A DNA stretch of 64,000 nt from Aspidiotus rigidus (Eukaryota; Arthropoda; Insecta; Hemiptera; Diaspididae). Both the position numbers and the translations under genes were made by a program. Positions 44,303-56,480 of the stretch are shown here, one piece after another. Position 1 is the first letter of the stretch. The number at the start of each line of letters is the position of its first letter. A model generated the notes under the pieces. It had not been told where the DNA came from and did not search any database. It saw nothing but the letters and a program-made list of their open reading frames with translations. Location of the stretch: the NCBI GenBank assembly GCA_035079385.1, contig JAVHKY010000056.1, positions 1,488,001 to 1,552,000 on the forward strand, given 5' to 3'.

Positions 44303-45385
44303 TACAAGGTATCAAAACTGTGGTTGTATCCACAGAAGAAAAATGAAAAAACTCTCGAATGAAGCAAAATCGAAGGTTTTTGTCATTGCATCCAATTTGT
44401 AGATTGTGTGTTTAATAAGATCTCAGCGGTTTGTTTAGTGTGGTTCAATATTTCGCTACTCTCTTGTAGAGTACAACTTTTGTATCATTGTCAATGAACA
44501 TCTTTCATGGGATGTCAAGAAGCCAAATCTGCTTCATTCAAGTGCTATTCCAGATTTTTCATTTTTCTCACTGTCATTGAGTCTCTTTTAATGGACCGTA
44601 TTTTTTGGAAGCCCCACCTTAACACAGTCTTACCCCACTTTACCATTTGTGTTCAAAACAAAAATTTTACTCCATAAGAAATACATAGGGACGTTTTGGT
44701 CAATTGTGATTATTTGAAAACTATAAATATTTAACCAGAAGAACATTTGCAAATACCTTGTAACTTCCAGATTCTGAATATAAACTTCAAATTTCTTATA
44801 TCTTCCTTTCATTCAAATAATGATGAATGATCAAAACGTTCCCATGAAATTCTTATGGGAATTGATAGTACGTTTGAACAAATAAGGTAAAATATCGCAA
44901 ATTTCATGCGGGTGCATTTGCTTGAAGTGGGGCAAATCCAAACGTGCCGGCACGGATAACACGGTCCATTCGGGTATAAATATTGACTACAGACCCCTAG
45001 AAACACAAGATCACTAACTCGCCATCTACGCTGTATTGAATTTTTGTATCCTGAAATTGTTTCTATAAGTAGTTTATCCCACCAGATGTCGCAAAGTCGC
45101 ACTCAATGTATTCTTATGGGGGGAAAAAAATTCACAGATCCGCTCAAAGTTTGACGCATATGAAAGGAAATTTTATGCAGAATAAATTCACATCTCTTCA
45201 TTTTTTTGAAAAACTGAATATTTGTGGAGGAAAATGAGTTTTAGTGTCAACTCTCCATAAGAGCCTGTGTTAAAGTGCTGAAGGTTGACTGCAGCGATTT
45301 TTGTACGTGTGGTAGAACCAACGAACTATCGAAGTAAGCGATCTTGTGTTTTTAGAGGTCTATAATATTGACTATACATGTAAAA

Positions 45386-45533
45386 AGTTTTCACTTCGCT
45401 GGATACTACCACCAGAGTGTGCTGCGTGTCAAGACATAAGTGTAAGAGAGAGGGAAAGATGTTCTGTCTCTTTTACTCTGCTGTTTAACACACAGTATGC
45501 TCTGGTGGTAGTATCCAGCAAAGTGGAAACTTT
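45386..45533. mobile_element. Inverted-repeat MITE with about 48-bp arms
   Basis: Left AGTTTTCACTTCGCTGGATA (continuing into CTACCACCAGAG) pairs with right CTCTGGTGGTAG (continuing into TATCCAGCAAAGTGGAAACT). The centre is purine-rich. No ORF is present. Confidence 0.65.
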
Positions 45534-45760
45534 TTTAACAACGCAAGTATTTGTCTGATACATGTATAATCAATGGTATAAAGTACACGCGACCGCCAGA
45601 GTACAAGTCAACTATCAACAGGAGGTTAGTCCGAGCCGCGCGGAGGCAATTGCAAGATGCACTGAATTCTGTGACAAGAGAAACATGGCGAGTAATCGTG
45701 ACAATGTGAGAGTGTGACGTCACGCTTCTACAATGACACCACCATTACACACTATAGTAA

Positions 45761-46062
45761 AGAACTATAGGGGGAGTGGAGACATGCGCCATTTTGGGTC
45801 TTGGGAAGCGTCCGCGTGACATAGCGGTTGCGCGACGGCAGTCTCCCCGGTCAGCAAAACCTGTCAAAATAATTAAGATTTATTTCCTAAATAATTAACT
45901 TTTCCAAAAGAATATGACCTTCTCTTCAAATTTCGTTCTCTTCATTTTCTTCATGATCCTCTTAGTTTCAGAGATATTTCAACGTGAATATGTACGTGCA
46001 CTTATGTGATTTCGTTTTCTAAGACCCAAAATGGCGTATGTCTCCACTTACCCTATAGTTCT
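45761..46062. mobile_element. Inverted-repeat MITE with AGAACTATAGGG ends, 302 bp
   Basis: The outer 12 bp of both ends are exact complements. The pairing continues through GTGGAGACAT, CGCCATTTTGGGTCTT for about 45 bp with few mismatches. No clear TSD is seen. Confidence 0.65.
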
Positions 46063-46124
46063 CCAACCATAGTCTTGAGACCTCTTACAATTTTGGTAAA
46101 AGCACCGTTATTGTTGAACAAATT

Positions 46125-46215
46125 GCGTATATGAAGAGGGTTTTGGCAAAAGGGCCTCAGTTCCATGAGAAATACATTGTGCGGAGGCCCTTTTGCCAGA
46201 TACATCCTCATATTG
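46125..46215. mobile_element. Hairpin MITE with AAAAGGGCCTC arms
   Basis: TTTTGGCAAAAGGGCCTC pairs with GAGGCCCTTTTGCCAGA, and the flanking arms pair more loosely. The central GAAATACATTGTGCGGA resembles AAAATACATTGAGCGGA at 28272-28288, so a second copy of the family may lie there. Confidence 0.55.
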
Positions 46216-46268
46216 TTAGCGATCCTGGTAGATACACGGTTCAAATAATGTAACACAGGAATGGTCCG

Positions 46269-46609
46269 AATAGGAAAAAACTTGTCACGACGGATGAAAG
46301 TAATTGTAGAAGAGAATAAAATTCACATTTTTTCACGGCTCTGCCGTCGTCTATTGATTAAAAAACTATACGACCGACGTTTCGGTATAACGTATACCAT
46401 CTTCGAGGTCTTGGAACATACTGAAAAAGTACGTGACAAAAGCTCAACTAAGTACACTTGCTCTCCTGACTGTACTTAGTTGAGCTTTTGTCACGTACTT
46501 TTTCAGTATGTTCCAAGACCCCGAAGATGGTATACGTTATACCGAAACGTCGGTCGTATAGTTTTTTAATCAGTAAACGACGGCAGAGCCGTGAATTTTA
46601 TTCTCTTCT
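46269..46609. mobile_element. Palindromic Penelope-like terminal repeat with 14-bp TSD
   Basis: Two inverted arms of about 140 bp meet near 46460-46475. Each arm contains CGAAGATGGTATACGTTATA followed by CCGAAACGTCGG, the hammerhead-like core typical of Penelope pLTRs. ACAGGAATGGTCCG flanks the insertion (46255-46268 and 46610-46623). No coding region remains. Confidence 0.65.
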
Positions 46610-46623
46610 ACAGGAATGGTCCG

Positions 46624-46732
46624 GTTGACCAGTTATTTTCATGAAAAAGTAACCGGTTAACCCATTATCAAGTTTCTAAATAACCGTATAACCGGTTAAT
46701 GAAAAATACCAGTTTTTCCCCAACACTAATTC
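46624..46732 (-). mobile_element. hAT-like end fragment split by the Penelope insertion
   Basis: The - strand begins TAGTGTTGGGGAAAAACTGG and carries TTAACCGGTTA motifs, like the remnant at 43638-44302. The target duplication of the adjacent Penelope insertion overlaps its inner edge. Confidence 0.4.
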
Positions 46733-47067
46733 ATAACTCATATATCTGTGGATTCATATGAAAGGAAAATGTATGCGCTGCAAATTTTACTCTCTTCATT
46801 ATACTCGCCCTCAAAAATGAGATATTTATTTTGAAAAAAAGAAAACAAAAATCATCCTTTTTTTATCAATAGACCGTTTCCCTGTTACGTCAGATATCTA
46901 ATGAACGACGGTGACTTCGTTCAATACAGACCTGCGTGCTGCAGGCTTGTCTCGGAGTCGAATGAAAATGTAAGCAAACAGTTTCGCGTGTTAATTCCCA
47001 TAAGGATTCTGGAGCCATAGCAAAAACGCAAATATTTCAAAAATAAACGATATTTGAACCCTTTTTA

Positions 47068-47179
47068 TAGCCAAACCCAACCAAGCGACATGATACGATC
47101 TGGCGAAAAGGGGAACCTTCGCTTAAGTAAAGGAACATTTCTCTAGATTGTTATCATGTCGCTTGGTTGGGTTTGGCTA
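47068..47179. mobile_element. Palindromic MITE with perfect 28-bp arms
   Basis: 47068-47095 is the exact complement of 47152-47179 (TAGCCAAACCCAACCAAGCG and onward). Flanking bases pair partially (GAACCCTTTTTA with AATAGGGTCC). No ORF is present. Confidence 0.75.
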
Positions 47180-47631
47180 AATAGGGTCCATTTTGAAGAT
47201 CGGTTTTCTTGATACACCAAGTCAAATGTTTATATTTCATGAAACAAGACCACTCATCTCTAAAATATCGTTCATTTCTAAAATATTCACGTTTTTACGA
47301 ACATTACATGATCCTTATGGGAATAGACCACGGTACATTATTTGTGTCCGGCCCCAAAAGAGTCGCCCTCTACATTTACTATACCGACCATTTGTGGAAA
47401 CTGGACAAAAAGTTGATGTTTCAGATAATTGGTGAAATTTTGATTTTTATGAGTTTCATACTATTCTACTAGTCAAGAAAGTCAAAAAAGGTCATTATAA
47501 GTGGTACTTTTTTTTCAGTATTAACAGAGATATAGCTAGTTGAAATAACATACGCTCTTATGTAAATTTTCATGTGATCACCTTTTTGTCCACGACACTA
47601 GCGCGTCTACAGTAGTGGCCTGATGCGAATA

Positions 47632-48110
47632 GAGGTATTGACACAACATAAAATTTCTGTCGCACATACTGTGTTAATTTATATGGAATCCCGCTATGCT
47701 CGCAGCGATCGTTTGAATACCTTCCACACCCCAACTGTGTTGGAACCTTTGACTATATAGTACTTTGTATGGACTGACATGACAAGGCATCTGCGGGTGG
47801 GTAGAATGAAGCCGATATGTGCGGTAGGGAAGCAGAGGGAATACACTTGCTCAGGGATAATTGTTGAGCAGGTTGCATTCACAACGTAACACAATTCGTC
47901 AAGGGGCTATGGGTTTGCCGTCAACGCTGGATGCAATCCTCCTTACTTTTATCCTACGAGTTACCTCCCCTGCCGCACGATACCCGCTTCACTTAACGCG
48001 TTCGTTGTATCAGTCCATACAAAGTACTATATAGTCAAAGGTTGGAACCTTACCAGAGGTACTCTAATAATGATGAAATCACGGTACATTGTAGAGGTCA
48101 AAGTCGTATA
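47632..48110. mobile_element. Second copy of the 35491-type element, split by a nested insertion
   Basis: 47632-47746 matches 35505-35627, including AGAGGTATTGACACAAC and CTCGCAGCGATCGTTTGAAT. The match resumes at 48049 with CTTACC and GGTAC. Between them lies the nested element at 47747-48040. The right end is rearranged relative to the first copy. Confidence 0.65.
47747..48040. mobile_element. Nested 294-bp MITE with 8-bp TSD (GTTGGAAC)
   Basis: The TIRs start CTTTGACTATATAGTACTTT and pair over about 30 bp. GTTGGAAC lies on both sides (47739-47746 and 48041-48048). The uninterrupted copy near 35624 shows a single GTTGGAAC at this point, confirming the duplication. An 8-bp TSD fits hAT or P elements. 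Confidence 0.85.
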
Positions 48111-48837
48111 GAACACCAAGTTGAGTAACTCGCGCAGTTTCATGTTGTTGCCACGGAACATGAATGTTGAGCGCTGGCGTAGCATTGCTCACGAGTTTTT
48201 TGGAAATAGCTGGCTTTAGATGGAGAAAACGTATTTTTCAAATTTTAATTTCTAAAATTCTAATGAACCGTTTATATTCATGTATGGCTTAAAAAAAAGC
48301 TGGAAGCCTCGTCTTTAATATTCAAAAGAAAAAATAGGTAGGTGTCGATCGATTTTTGGAGATAACACGCAGTTTCTAAACATACTTTTTACGTGTATTT
48401 CTCCCATAAGAGCATAAGCAATGCGACGCTGCGCGCGTATAGTGATAAATTTCGTTACATTTTTTTGTATTCATTGCGTATATAGGAAGATGCACAACTT
48501 GTTACGTTAGTAATATAGGCCTATATGACTTTGTTCTCGACGTTACACGCTTCCACATCGAACTCTCAACGCTATCTTTCGAGATTTTCGACAACGATTG
48601 TACATTTTAAGAGATTAGTAATATAGATAGTGAGTATACATGATACACGTGCGATAACCGTCATCCTTTTGGTAATAGTCTTCTTTATTTCTTTTTGGGC
48701 ATCTTATTGATAAGGTCGCGACACATTTTGAGACGTTTAATACAGAAGAGAAGTGTATTTTGATTTTCTACCGCTCTAAAAATCTCGTTCCTTGAATTTC
48801 GCCTTTGGTGAATGCTTTAGTGAAGTTGGTCTGAAAG

Positions 48838-51800
48838 ATGCCGTCAGAAGCGAAGAAAAAACAACAACAGAAGAAGAAAGAAGCAGCGAAGGCTCGCCAA
48901 CAGAATTCAGTCAAAGCGACAACAACCTCGACATCTGCTTTAAAATCGAAACCATCCGATCAGAAAAAACCCGATCAAACCGGTGATGAAATTGAGAATG
49001 GAGTCAATGGGAGTGAGGTCGCTCAATTACTTGCTGAAGGTAAAAAATATCTGGAAACTGATGAATACATGATCGCCGGTTACGAAAATAGTTTGAAATG
49101 AATTGTTTTGTAGAAGCCCTATGCAAAAAGTTAGAGGAAGATATGAGACTTAACGCGGAGGCACGTTCTTGTACCGGCGCTCTAGCACTGCATCCGCGAT
49201 CGCGTGATATCAAACTGGACAATTTCTCCATTACGTTTCATGGCTGCGAACTCGTTCAAGATACCATGCTCGAATTAAATTGTGGTCGGCGTTATGGATT
49301 GATCGGCCTCAATGGAAGTGGTATGTGTCAAATTATCAGTGGTTCGGTTTTAAGTACTCTTTAAAGCGAGCTTGATGAACGTGTGCTGCAGGTAAATCAA
49401 CATTGTTAGCTGTGCTTGGCAATAGGGAAGTACCGATTCCGGATCATATTGATATATTTCACCTGACTCGCGAAATGCCCGCAAGTGAAAAAACCGCCTT
49501 GCAGTGTGTAATTGAAGTAGACGAAGAACGTCTTCGATTGGAGAAATTGGTGGATGAACTTGTAGCTTGTGAAGATGATGGTAAATACATATAATTCATC
49601 CATTTTATTCCAATTCATCAAAAAGTATTCTTCATTTGAACAATCCAATGGTTTTTAGAATCTCAAGAACAACTTATGGATGTCTACGAGAGACTGGATG
49701 ATATAAATGCGGACACAGCCGAGGCTCGAGCTGCATATATTTTACACGGATTGGGATTCACGCCTGAAATGCAGCAAAAGAAAACTAAGGATTTCTCTGG
49801 TTTGTGTCAAACATAATTCTCACCCCATTAGCTGCATTTCGAATAAAATTTGTCTATCCCGACTGATCTGTACACATATTTCGCATCAGTGATTGTCCTT
49901 ATTTTCTGCGCGTAATGTGTTGACTGAACTTTATCTGTACGTGGTAATGGTTCTTTAAACTATCTTTCAATTTGCGTCTATTCGTATGAGTAATTAAAAA
50001 TTGCCGTTTGGCAGGATGTATCAGTACTTCTCTGTTCTTTCATCACCTACTAAATATCATTATTCGAAAGTATCGAAAAGAGCGGAGATGATGAATTTAA
50101 TGAAACTTAGGTAGTGTAATACTGTAAATGGAAAATTATACGTTATAGGTGGCTGGAGGATGCGAATTGCTTTGGCTCGAGCTCTGTATGTAAAGCCTCA
50201 TTTATTGTTACTCGACGAGCCGACTAACCACTTGGATTTGGACGCTTGCGTTTGGTTGGAAGAAGAACTGAAAACGTTGGTAGTAATATCAACTATGATT
50301 ACGATAGAAATTCATCTTTGTCTGTGAAAATCAATCTTTTGTGCGTTACAGATACAGGCGTATTCTAGTAATAATCTCCCATTCGCAAGATTTTCTCAAC
50401 GGCGTATGCACCAATATTATTCATTTGAATAAGAAACGATTGAAATACTACACTGTACGTTCATTATACTTTATCTTCATATTTAAATTGTTGAACTTGT
50501 TGTATACCTTCTTGGTTGTGTATGCATATTAGGGTAATTACGATATGTTCGTCAAAACTAGAGCCGAATTGTTGGAGAACCAAATGAAACAATATAACTG
50601 GGAGCAAGACCAAATTGCTCATATGAAGGTAAATGTAAGCGTTGTATCTCCAGAAATTCATTCAGCATTAAACTAATACATGTATCTAATGTAATTGTAG
50701 AACTACATCGCTCGTTTCGGTCATGGCAGCGCAAAACTGGCACGACAAGCTCAAAGTAAAGAAAAAACATTAGCAAAGATGGTAGCCGGAGGTTTAACAG
50801 AAAAAGTTATCAGTGACAAGTTGGTAACGTTCTACTTTCCCTCTTGCGGAACTATACCGCCACCCGTCATCATGGTTCAGGTAAACTAGTGAGGGTCTTT
50901 TGATTGTATGGCATTTTATTTTGCATGATTTAGAAACTCACTTGAGGCGATTACTACTTTTGCAGAACGTGAGTTTTCGATACAACGACAATTCTCCCTG
51001 GATTTATAAAAATTTAGAATTTGGTATTGATCTTGACTCGAGAGTTGCCCTTGTGGGACCGAATGGAGCCGGAAAAAGTACTTTACTCAAATTATTGTAC
51101 AGTGAAGTAAGTATTGGGATGTACTTGGTACGGGTGGTACCTATTTTGAAAGAGAGTTCTGATTCAGTATCTTGCTGATATGGAAGTTGATTGAAACAGC
51201 TGAGACACGACTAAAGCGTAAATTCCTGGTTCCTGATTCTTACTAGTTGAGATGATTTGAGCAGTAGGTCAATGAACACATAAAAAATACGTTAATTCGT
51301 GTCTCGCCTAGAAGAGTTTTATGTATTTATCGGTCAATGAAAATACTTGAATAAGATCATCACGGATAGATATTATTCGATCATTGCATTTAGCTTTAAT
51401 AATTTCTGTAATTGTTTGAGATGCATATCATAAGAAAGGATCGTAAGTCGGAAAAGTCAAGTTTCTTATGAGTGCTCATAATCTTTTTTCTGCACCCTTT
51501 CTAGTTCTTTTCAAGCTACGAGTGCAACAATCTGTGATTTCTGTTTTCGTTACCGACTCTTTCTTTCATCTCGTGGATAAGTGTCGTCACATCTTAGTAC
51601 TAGAGCATTTTCCTTGTTTTTGAGATTAGAAGTTTGAAAAAGATGTGGAAACATAATCTAGAGGTCGAAAATCTGCTTCTTTCCCGAAAAGAATTCAATC
51701 TAGGAAATCCACGTTAAAATTTTTTTCTTTCACGAAATAGCCAGCCGTCGTATTTAATTCCTTATTATCGTTGTATTTGCCATTCTCTTGTTTCGCAGCT

Positions 51801-53260
51801 GATACCCACGGAAGGGATGATTAGAAAGAATTCACATTTGCGTTTCGCTCGTTACCATCAGCATCTGCACGAACTTCTTGATTTAGATATTTCTCCATTA
51901 CAATATATGTTACAATCGTTTCCTGATGTCAAAGAACCTGAGGAAATGCGCAAAATCATTGGTAGATACGGCTTAACAGGTCGGCAACAGGTAACGAAAA
52001 ATATGTAAGAAACGCAAAATAGTGGCGGAAATAGAGGAGACATAAGGAGCTAAGCTTCCCAAAATTTGAAATTATCTCCTCAAAATTCTTTCACTGACTT
52101 GTTCATTTTACTGATTTTACATACAAAACCTAGAAAAAATGCAAAGTACATTTTTATTTTATTTTATTAATTTTTTTTTTTTTTTGAGGGAAAGGCCTCC
52201 TGAAATGTTTGATTCATTTCCGTCACTGCGCAAAACTCTTTTGTTGCTATACTTACATGAAATAGACAACATCGTCCCGTGTTGTTCTCATTTTACGTTT
52301 TTTCCTCTCTCCAGATATGTCCAATTAGGCAACTGAGTGATGGTCAACGATGTCGAGTGGTATTTGCCTATCTGGCGTGGCAAGCACCTCATTTATTATT
52401 GTTGGACGAACCTACCAACCATCTAGACATGGAAACTATTGATGCTCTGGCTGATGCGATTAACGATTTCGAAGGAGGTCTCGTTCTAGTTAGTCACGAC
52501 TTTAGGTTGATATCGCAAGTGAGTTCAATATTCTAGTACTTAACACTAGTCGTGATTTTTTATGATGTATAACTTGTAGTATTCAACATTGAAGAGGAGA
52601 GTAACCGATGAGTAGTGAATGTGCTTGGCAATCACAACAATTTTAGAGTGAAAAAATAACTGGCAAGACACATAAATTGTGATTTTTCGTAGGCTTTAAT
52701 TACCATCCGTTTCTATTCTATATTTGGCGTGAATTTCATCTAAAATATTACTGCGACATCTATTTCTTTCAATGGTTGCTGTTAATCTCTTGTAAGATTC
52801 TCAATTTCTCAAGAGAAATATATAACACCGAAAGGATTTTCCAGTTCAACTTTTTGCAACAGAAAAAAATTATTAAAAAATCACATTTTTCTGAAAATAA
52901 TATGTGAGAAATAGGTAATGTACTACTAATATTATCTTTTCTTTGATGTGTGCCTCGTGGTCAAGCGGTCAGAAGCTTGATAGCATGACTTCGTTCACCG
53001 TAGTTAAATAATAAAAATCATCATTTTCTGCAAAACGCGTTCTTCGAAACCACGTCAAAAATGTACTCACTGATTATCTACCCCCATGTACTTCTGTATG
53101 TATATTTAATGGCAAGTATTTCTTGGCTCGTTTGCAGGTAGCCAATGAAATTTGGATTTGTGAACATGGTACTATTACGAAATGGAACGGTAATATATTA
53201 GAGTATAAGGAACATTTACGCGAGAAGATAAAGTCGAATTGTAAAAAAGTAAATATCTGA
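48838..53260 (+). CDS. ABCF2: ABCF2, cytosolic ABC-F ATPase
   Basis: Twelve exons join in phase with GT-AG ends: 48838-49039, 49114-49320, 49392-49580, 49659-49799, 50149-50275, 50352-50454, 50533-50628, 50701-50880, 50966-51106, 51799-51990, 52315-52518 and 53138-53260. The product is 634 residues (mammalian ABCF2 about 623). The N-terminus is basic ([20 protein letters not shown]), as in orthologues. NBD1 has [24 protein letters not shown] and [14 protein letters not shown]. The linker has [23 protein letters not shown]2 has [25 protein letters not shown] and [14 protein letters not shown], then LVSHDFRLI. There are no membrane spans. ABC-F proteins act on ribosomes rather than as transporters. 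The exon 5 donor (GTTGGT) is weak, but the frame supports it. AATAAA at 53607-53612 is the likely poly(A) signal. Confidence 0.95.
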
Positions 53261-53606
53261 AGAGTAATCACCGGAAACCATTTTAATTTCTTATTGTGTA
53301 TAAGTGTTTTCCCAGGCACTCATGAGTCTTTTTCTATGATCGCCAATTTTCTGCAGATTAAAAAATTCTCCTAATCATATCTTCGTTTTACCTTTTTTCT
53401 CTTGGTATCATAAGTGTTGAATATGTAAGTGAGAAATCATTGGTGGTGCACCAAGGATCAACTTTGAGACTTATTTACTGTCTCTTTTGTTAGACTATAG
53501 AGACAGAATACGAAGTCAACTCTGCATTTTGAGGGAGAGGCTTGACTAGATGTCTCAAATAACTTCACGAAAAAAAGAAAAAAAAAGACGTTCTTGAATT
53601 TTAAGT

Positions 53607-53612
53607 AATAAA
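53607..53612 (+). promoter_or_regulatory. Candidate poly(A) signal of ABCF2
   Basis: AATAAA lies about 350 bp after the stop codon. Confidence 0.4.
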
Positions 53613-54355
53613 TGACTGCAGAACCGTTAAAACTGAAATTGATTTTTTTCCTGGTTGGGTCGTATAAACAAAGTACTCGTATACGATTTTAGAAGTATCT
53701 TGGACGCTAAGTACAATACCAATGCCGTTTACCATTTTTTTGTTATTAGCTGTAGTTATCGCACATCTACTTACAATCTAGACCGTAGTCGTCTCTACTC
53801 TGTATCATAAATTAATGACAGGGTTAATTCATATAAAACTTGTTGAGAGTACCGTCATCACTGAACGTTGAAGTTTTCTATTGAATAAAAGCTTACGCAG
53901 CAGCGTATCCACTAACAACTTTTCATCTGTAAGGTTAATTATCCAAATTCAACTATGTAGCAATATTCATTTACATGGCTATGTTTCAAGTACATCTATA
54001 ATAAAGGAAGCCTAGACCTAGTATGAGGCAGAGTTAGTATAAAGGAGGCTTAGACCTAGTATAAGCTTAGTATAAAATTAGTATACTGCATAGAGAGGGA
54101 AAATATCGAATCAGGTCTAGACTAGTCGGAAATTTTATAAGTTTATCAAGGGAGGAGGGGGACCAACTCGGAATTAAGCCTATATTATCATGAAGGATGA
54201 ACTTCCCCATATACATGTCAAAATCACAAAAACAACTTCAGATACATGACTATAATTTGACCACTTCTGAAGAAAATCCACTTATTAGTTTTGGAGGACT
54301 TGAGCTAAAAAAAAGTTGTAAATATTATACATAATGAAACCTGGAATTTTTAACG
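53613..54355. other. Intergenic DNA with CCTAGACCTAGTATAA-like repeats
   Basis: No gene is seen. At 54001-54080, AAGCCTAGACCTAGTAT and close variants occur two to three times. The same motif lies inside the element cluster at 58329-59799. Confidence 0.4.
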
Positions 54356-54695
54356 GGGAACCTGTTCTATGGGGGGCTTTTTGAGAAATTTACCGTGCGT
54401 CGTCCGCCGTCCAACAAAAAACTTGGAAAAATTTCGACTCTCGAGATATATATGATAGGAGAGGAACTTAGAACAATTGTGGCCTTCAAGCTATCATATG
54501 TAGCTCGAGAAACAAAATTTTCCCGAGTCCCCTTCCTATCATATATGCTCGAGATTCGAGAAAAATTTAGACTCTCAAACTATATTATACTAGGCTTGTA
54601 GTAGGTCTAGGCCTTCTTTATACTAGCTTTATCTAAGTCTAGGCTTCCTTGAATTCTCAATACCAAATCCCATATGACTTTTAAAACAGGTTCCC
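54356..54695. mobile_element. Solo copy of the GGGAACCTGTTTTAT-ended element
   Basis: It starts GGGAACCTGTTCTATGG and ends AAAACAGGTTCCC. The interior has CTCGAG-centred repeats (TTTCGACTCTCGAGATATAT) and TCTAGGCTTCCTTGAATT near the right end. It is the same family as the 58.3-59.8 kb cluster. There is no coding capacity. Confidence 0.6.
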
Positions 54696-54699
54696 TGCA

Positions 54700-56480
54700 T
54701 TCTTCGTTTAACTTTTTTATTAGTCTCACAGTGATACGGGACATGTAAAACGTCGAAAAAATTTATTCACTGACTCCTCCACGACAACTGAATCGAGAGC
54801 AATAGGTACATGCAGTGAAATTGTGGCCAATACATCGAGCTACGTAATGTTCGTATGACAGCTTCCTTTTCCATCGAAAAGAGAATCATAAAATGGCGCA
54901 GTGGCGAAACGAATAATGGCGTGCGGAAGCCTCACGTCATTTAGCCTGCATATGCCAGCCGCGACTCCTGAACGTATGAACAAATTTTCGTTCAACTTCC
55001 CTCGTGGAAACGAGCCCCAATGCCTGTTAAAAACTCACGTGCTTACGTCGTACGATTGTATTCGCGTTTGCTCGCGATTACACGATCGAATCATCTATTC
55101 GTGCGTTAATAGACGCACTCATCGCATTTGTACATCATAACAACCGCGAGGCGATTGATACGCGCGACTTCTGCTGCTCGAAGAATTTTTAACGTTCGGC
55201 ATTTTTGTTTCTTTCTTCTTGAACAAGTTGCGCGCTTACATATGCGACACATTTTTTTCTTTCTCATTTCTACGAGTACCTTAAATGCCGTGTACCAGCA
55301 GCAGATAAAATGAGAATCATCATCTTCATCTATTCCTCTTTGATTCATTTTTCTTATCACTCGAGCGCACCCGCCGGTAAGTTTCTATAATCATAGCGTA
55401 CTCATACCCTATACTCCTACCCATTAACTCAATTAACGAAAATTTGTCACCTAAAATTTGGCTTACCGTACTTACCTACCGTATTTTAAAAGGCGAGTTA
55501 GTGAACCCTCCGATTGAGAATTTGTCTTCATCGGCATCATGGCGATGAAGTTGTTATACCGCCCCGACGTGCAGAATGAGGTCACAACAGGGAAAGTATG
55601 TGAACAGAGCCGTCTTACCCGTGTGACCGTAAAATAAGGCTGTATTGTGTTAGGTAGTTAGTCAATCAGAATTTACAGAACGGAGAACACCTTCTAGCGT
55701 CGGTAAGATAGGGGAATTTTTACGTGACCTACGTCACAGGTGTGACTTAAGATACTTACAGGTTACTCATGAGGGTACGCATTACGAAAAGTATTGCAGA
55801 TCAAATCAAAGAATCATAGCTACTTTTTTGTGACCGTAACATTTTCGTTTGTGATCATGAAATGACTTATCCGTGACCTTCTTTTGCCAACTATTTCCTC
55901 CCATGTAGGATTATTATAACGGTCTTTGTAAGTTATTTAGTATATCTTCTTCATCCCAAAACGCCATCTTCTCCATAGCTCGCTGAATGAGGTGAAGGTA
56001 GCAAAGAAGATCGGCTCTGGATTCGTAAGTGAACTTGCTATGTACGCCGAGGTTCTGTAATTTTCATGTAAGAAGGAAAAAAGTTTCCTCTGACGTGACC
56101 ATATCGTGGACCTTGTGTTGTTTCCTGGGTTCACACGTACATCACATCTGAGAAACACTGTACCTAGCAGTTTACTTCCCGAGATATGACTATATTGTAC
56201 CACCGAATCTACAGTCCAGGAGTTGAAGTTCTAAACAAAGGAAAAATTGAGGATAAAGGTTTCCTTGCGGAATTATGTTCTATAGGATCATCGGAAGTAT
56301 ACCCCAAGAAGTTTACCGCCCCATCGCGTCGGGGAGGCTGGGACGTTCTTCAAATTAAGGTTTTTTGATTTTGCTCGGAAAATAAGCCGCTTTAAGAAAA
56401 ATATCGAGACACCAAAATTGTCCCCCTCAGAATTCTCTATCAAATGATGCACCTATTTGGATAAACCGAGTCCATGTAAA
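54700..56480. other. Gene-free DNA
   Basis: No exon, repeat array or RNA gene is recognised. Short open frames on both strands lack protein-like patterns. Confidence 0.35.

Noticed and set aside
52952..53010. tRNA-like sequence (GTGGTCAAGCGGTCAGAAGC) in an ABCF2 intron
   Set aside because: It has an A-box-like stretch but no convincing B box or cloverleaf; at best a tRNA-derived SINE relic.
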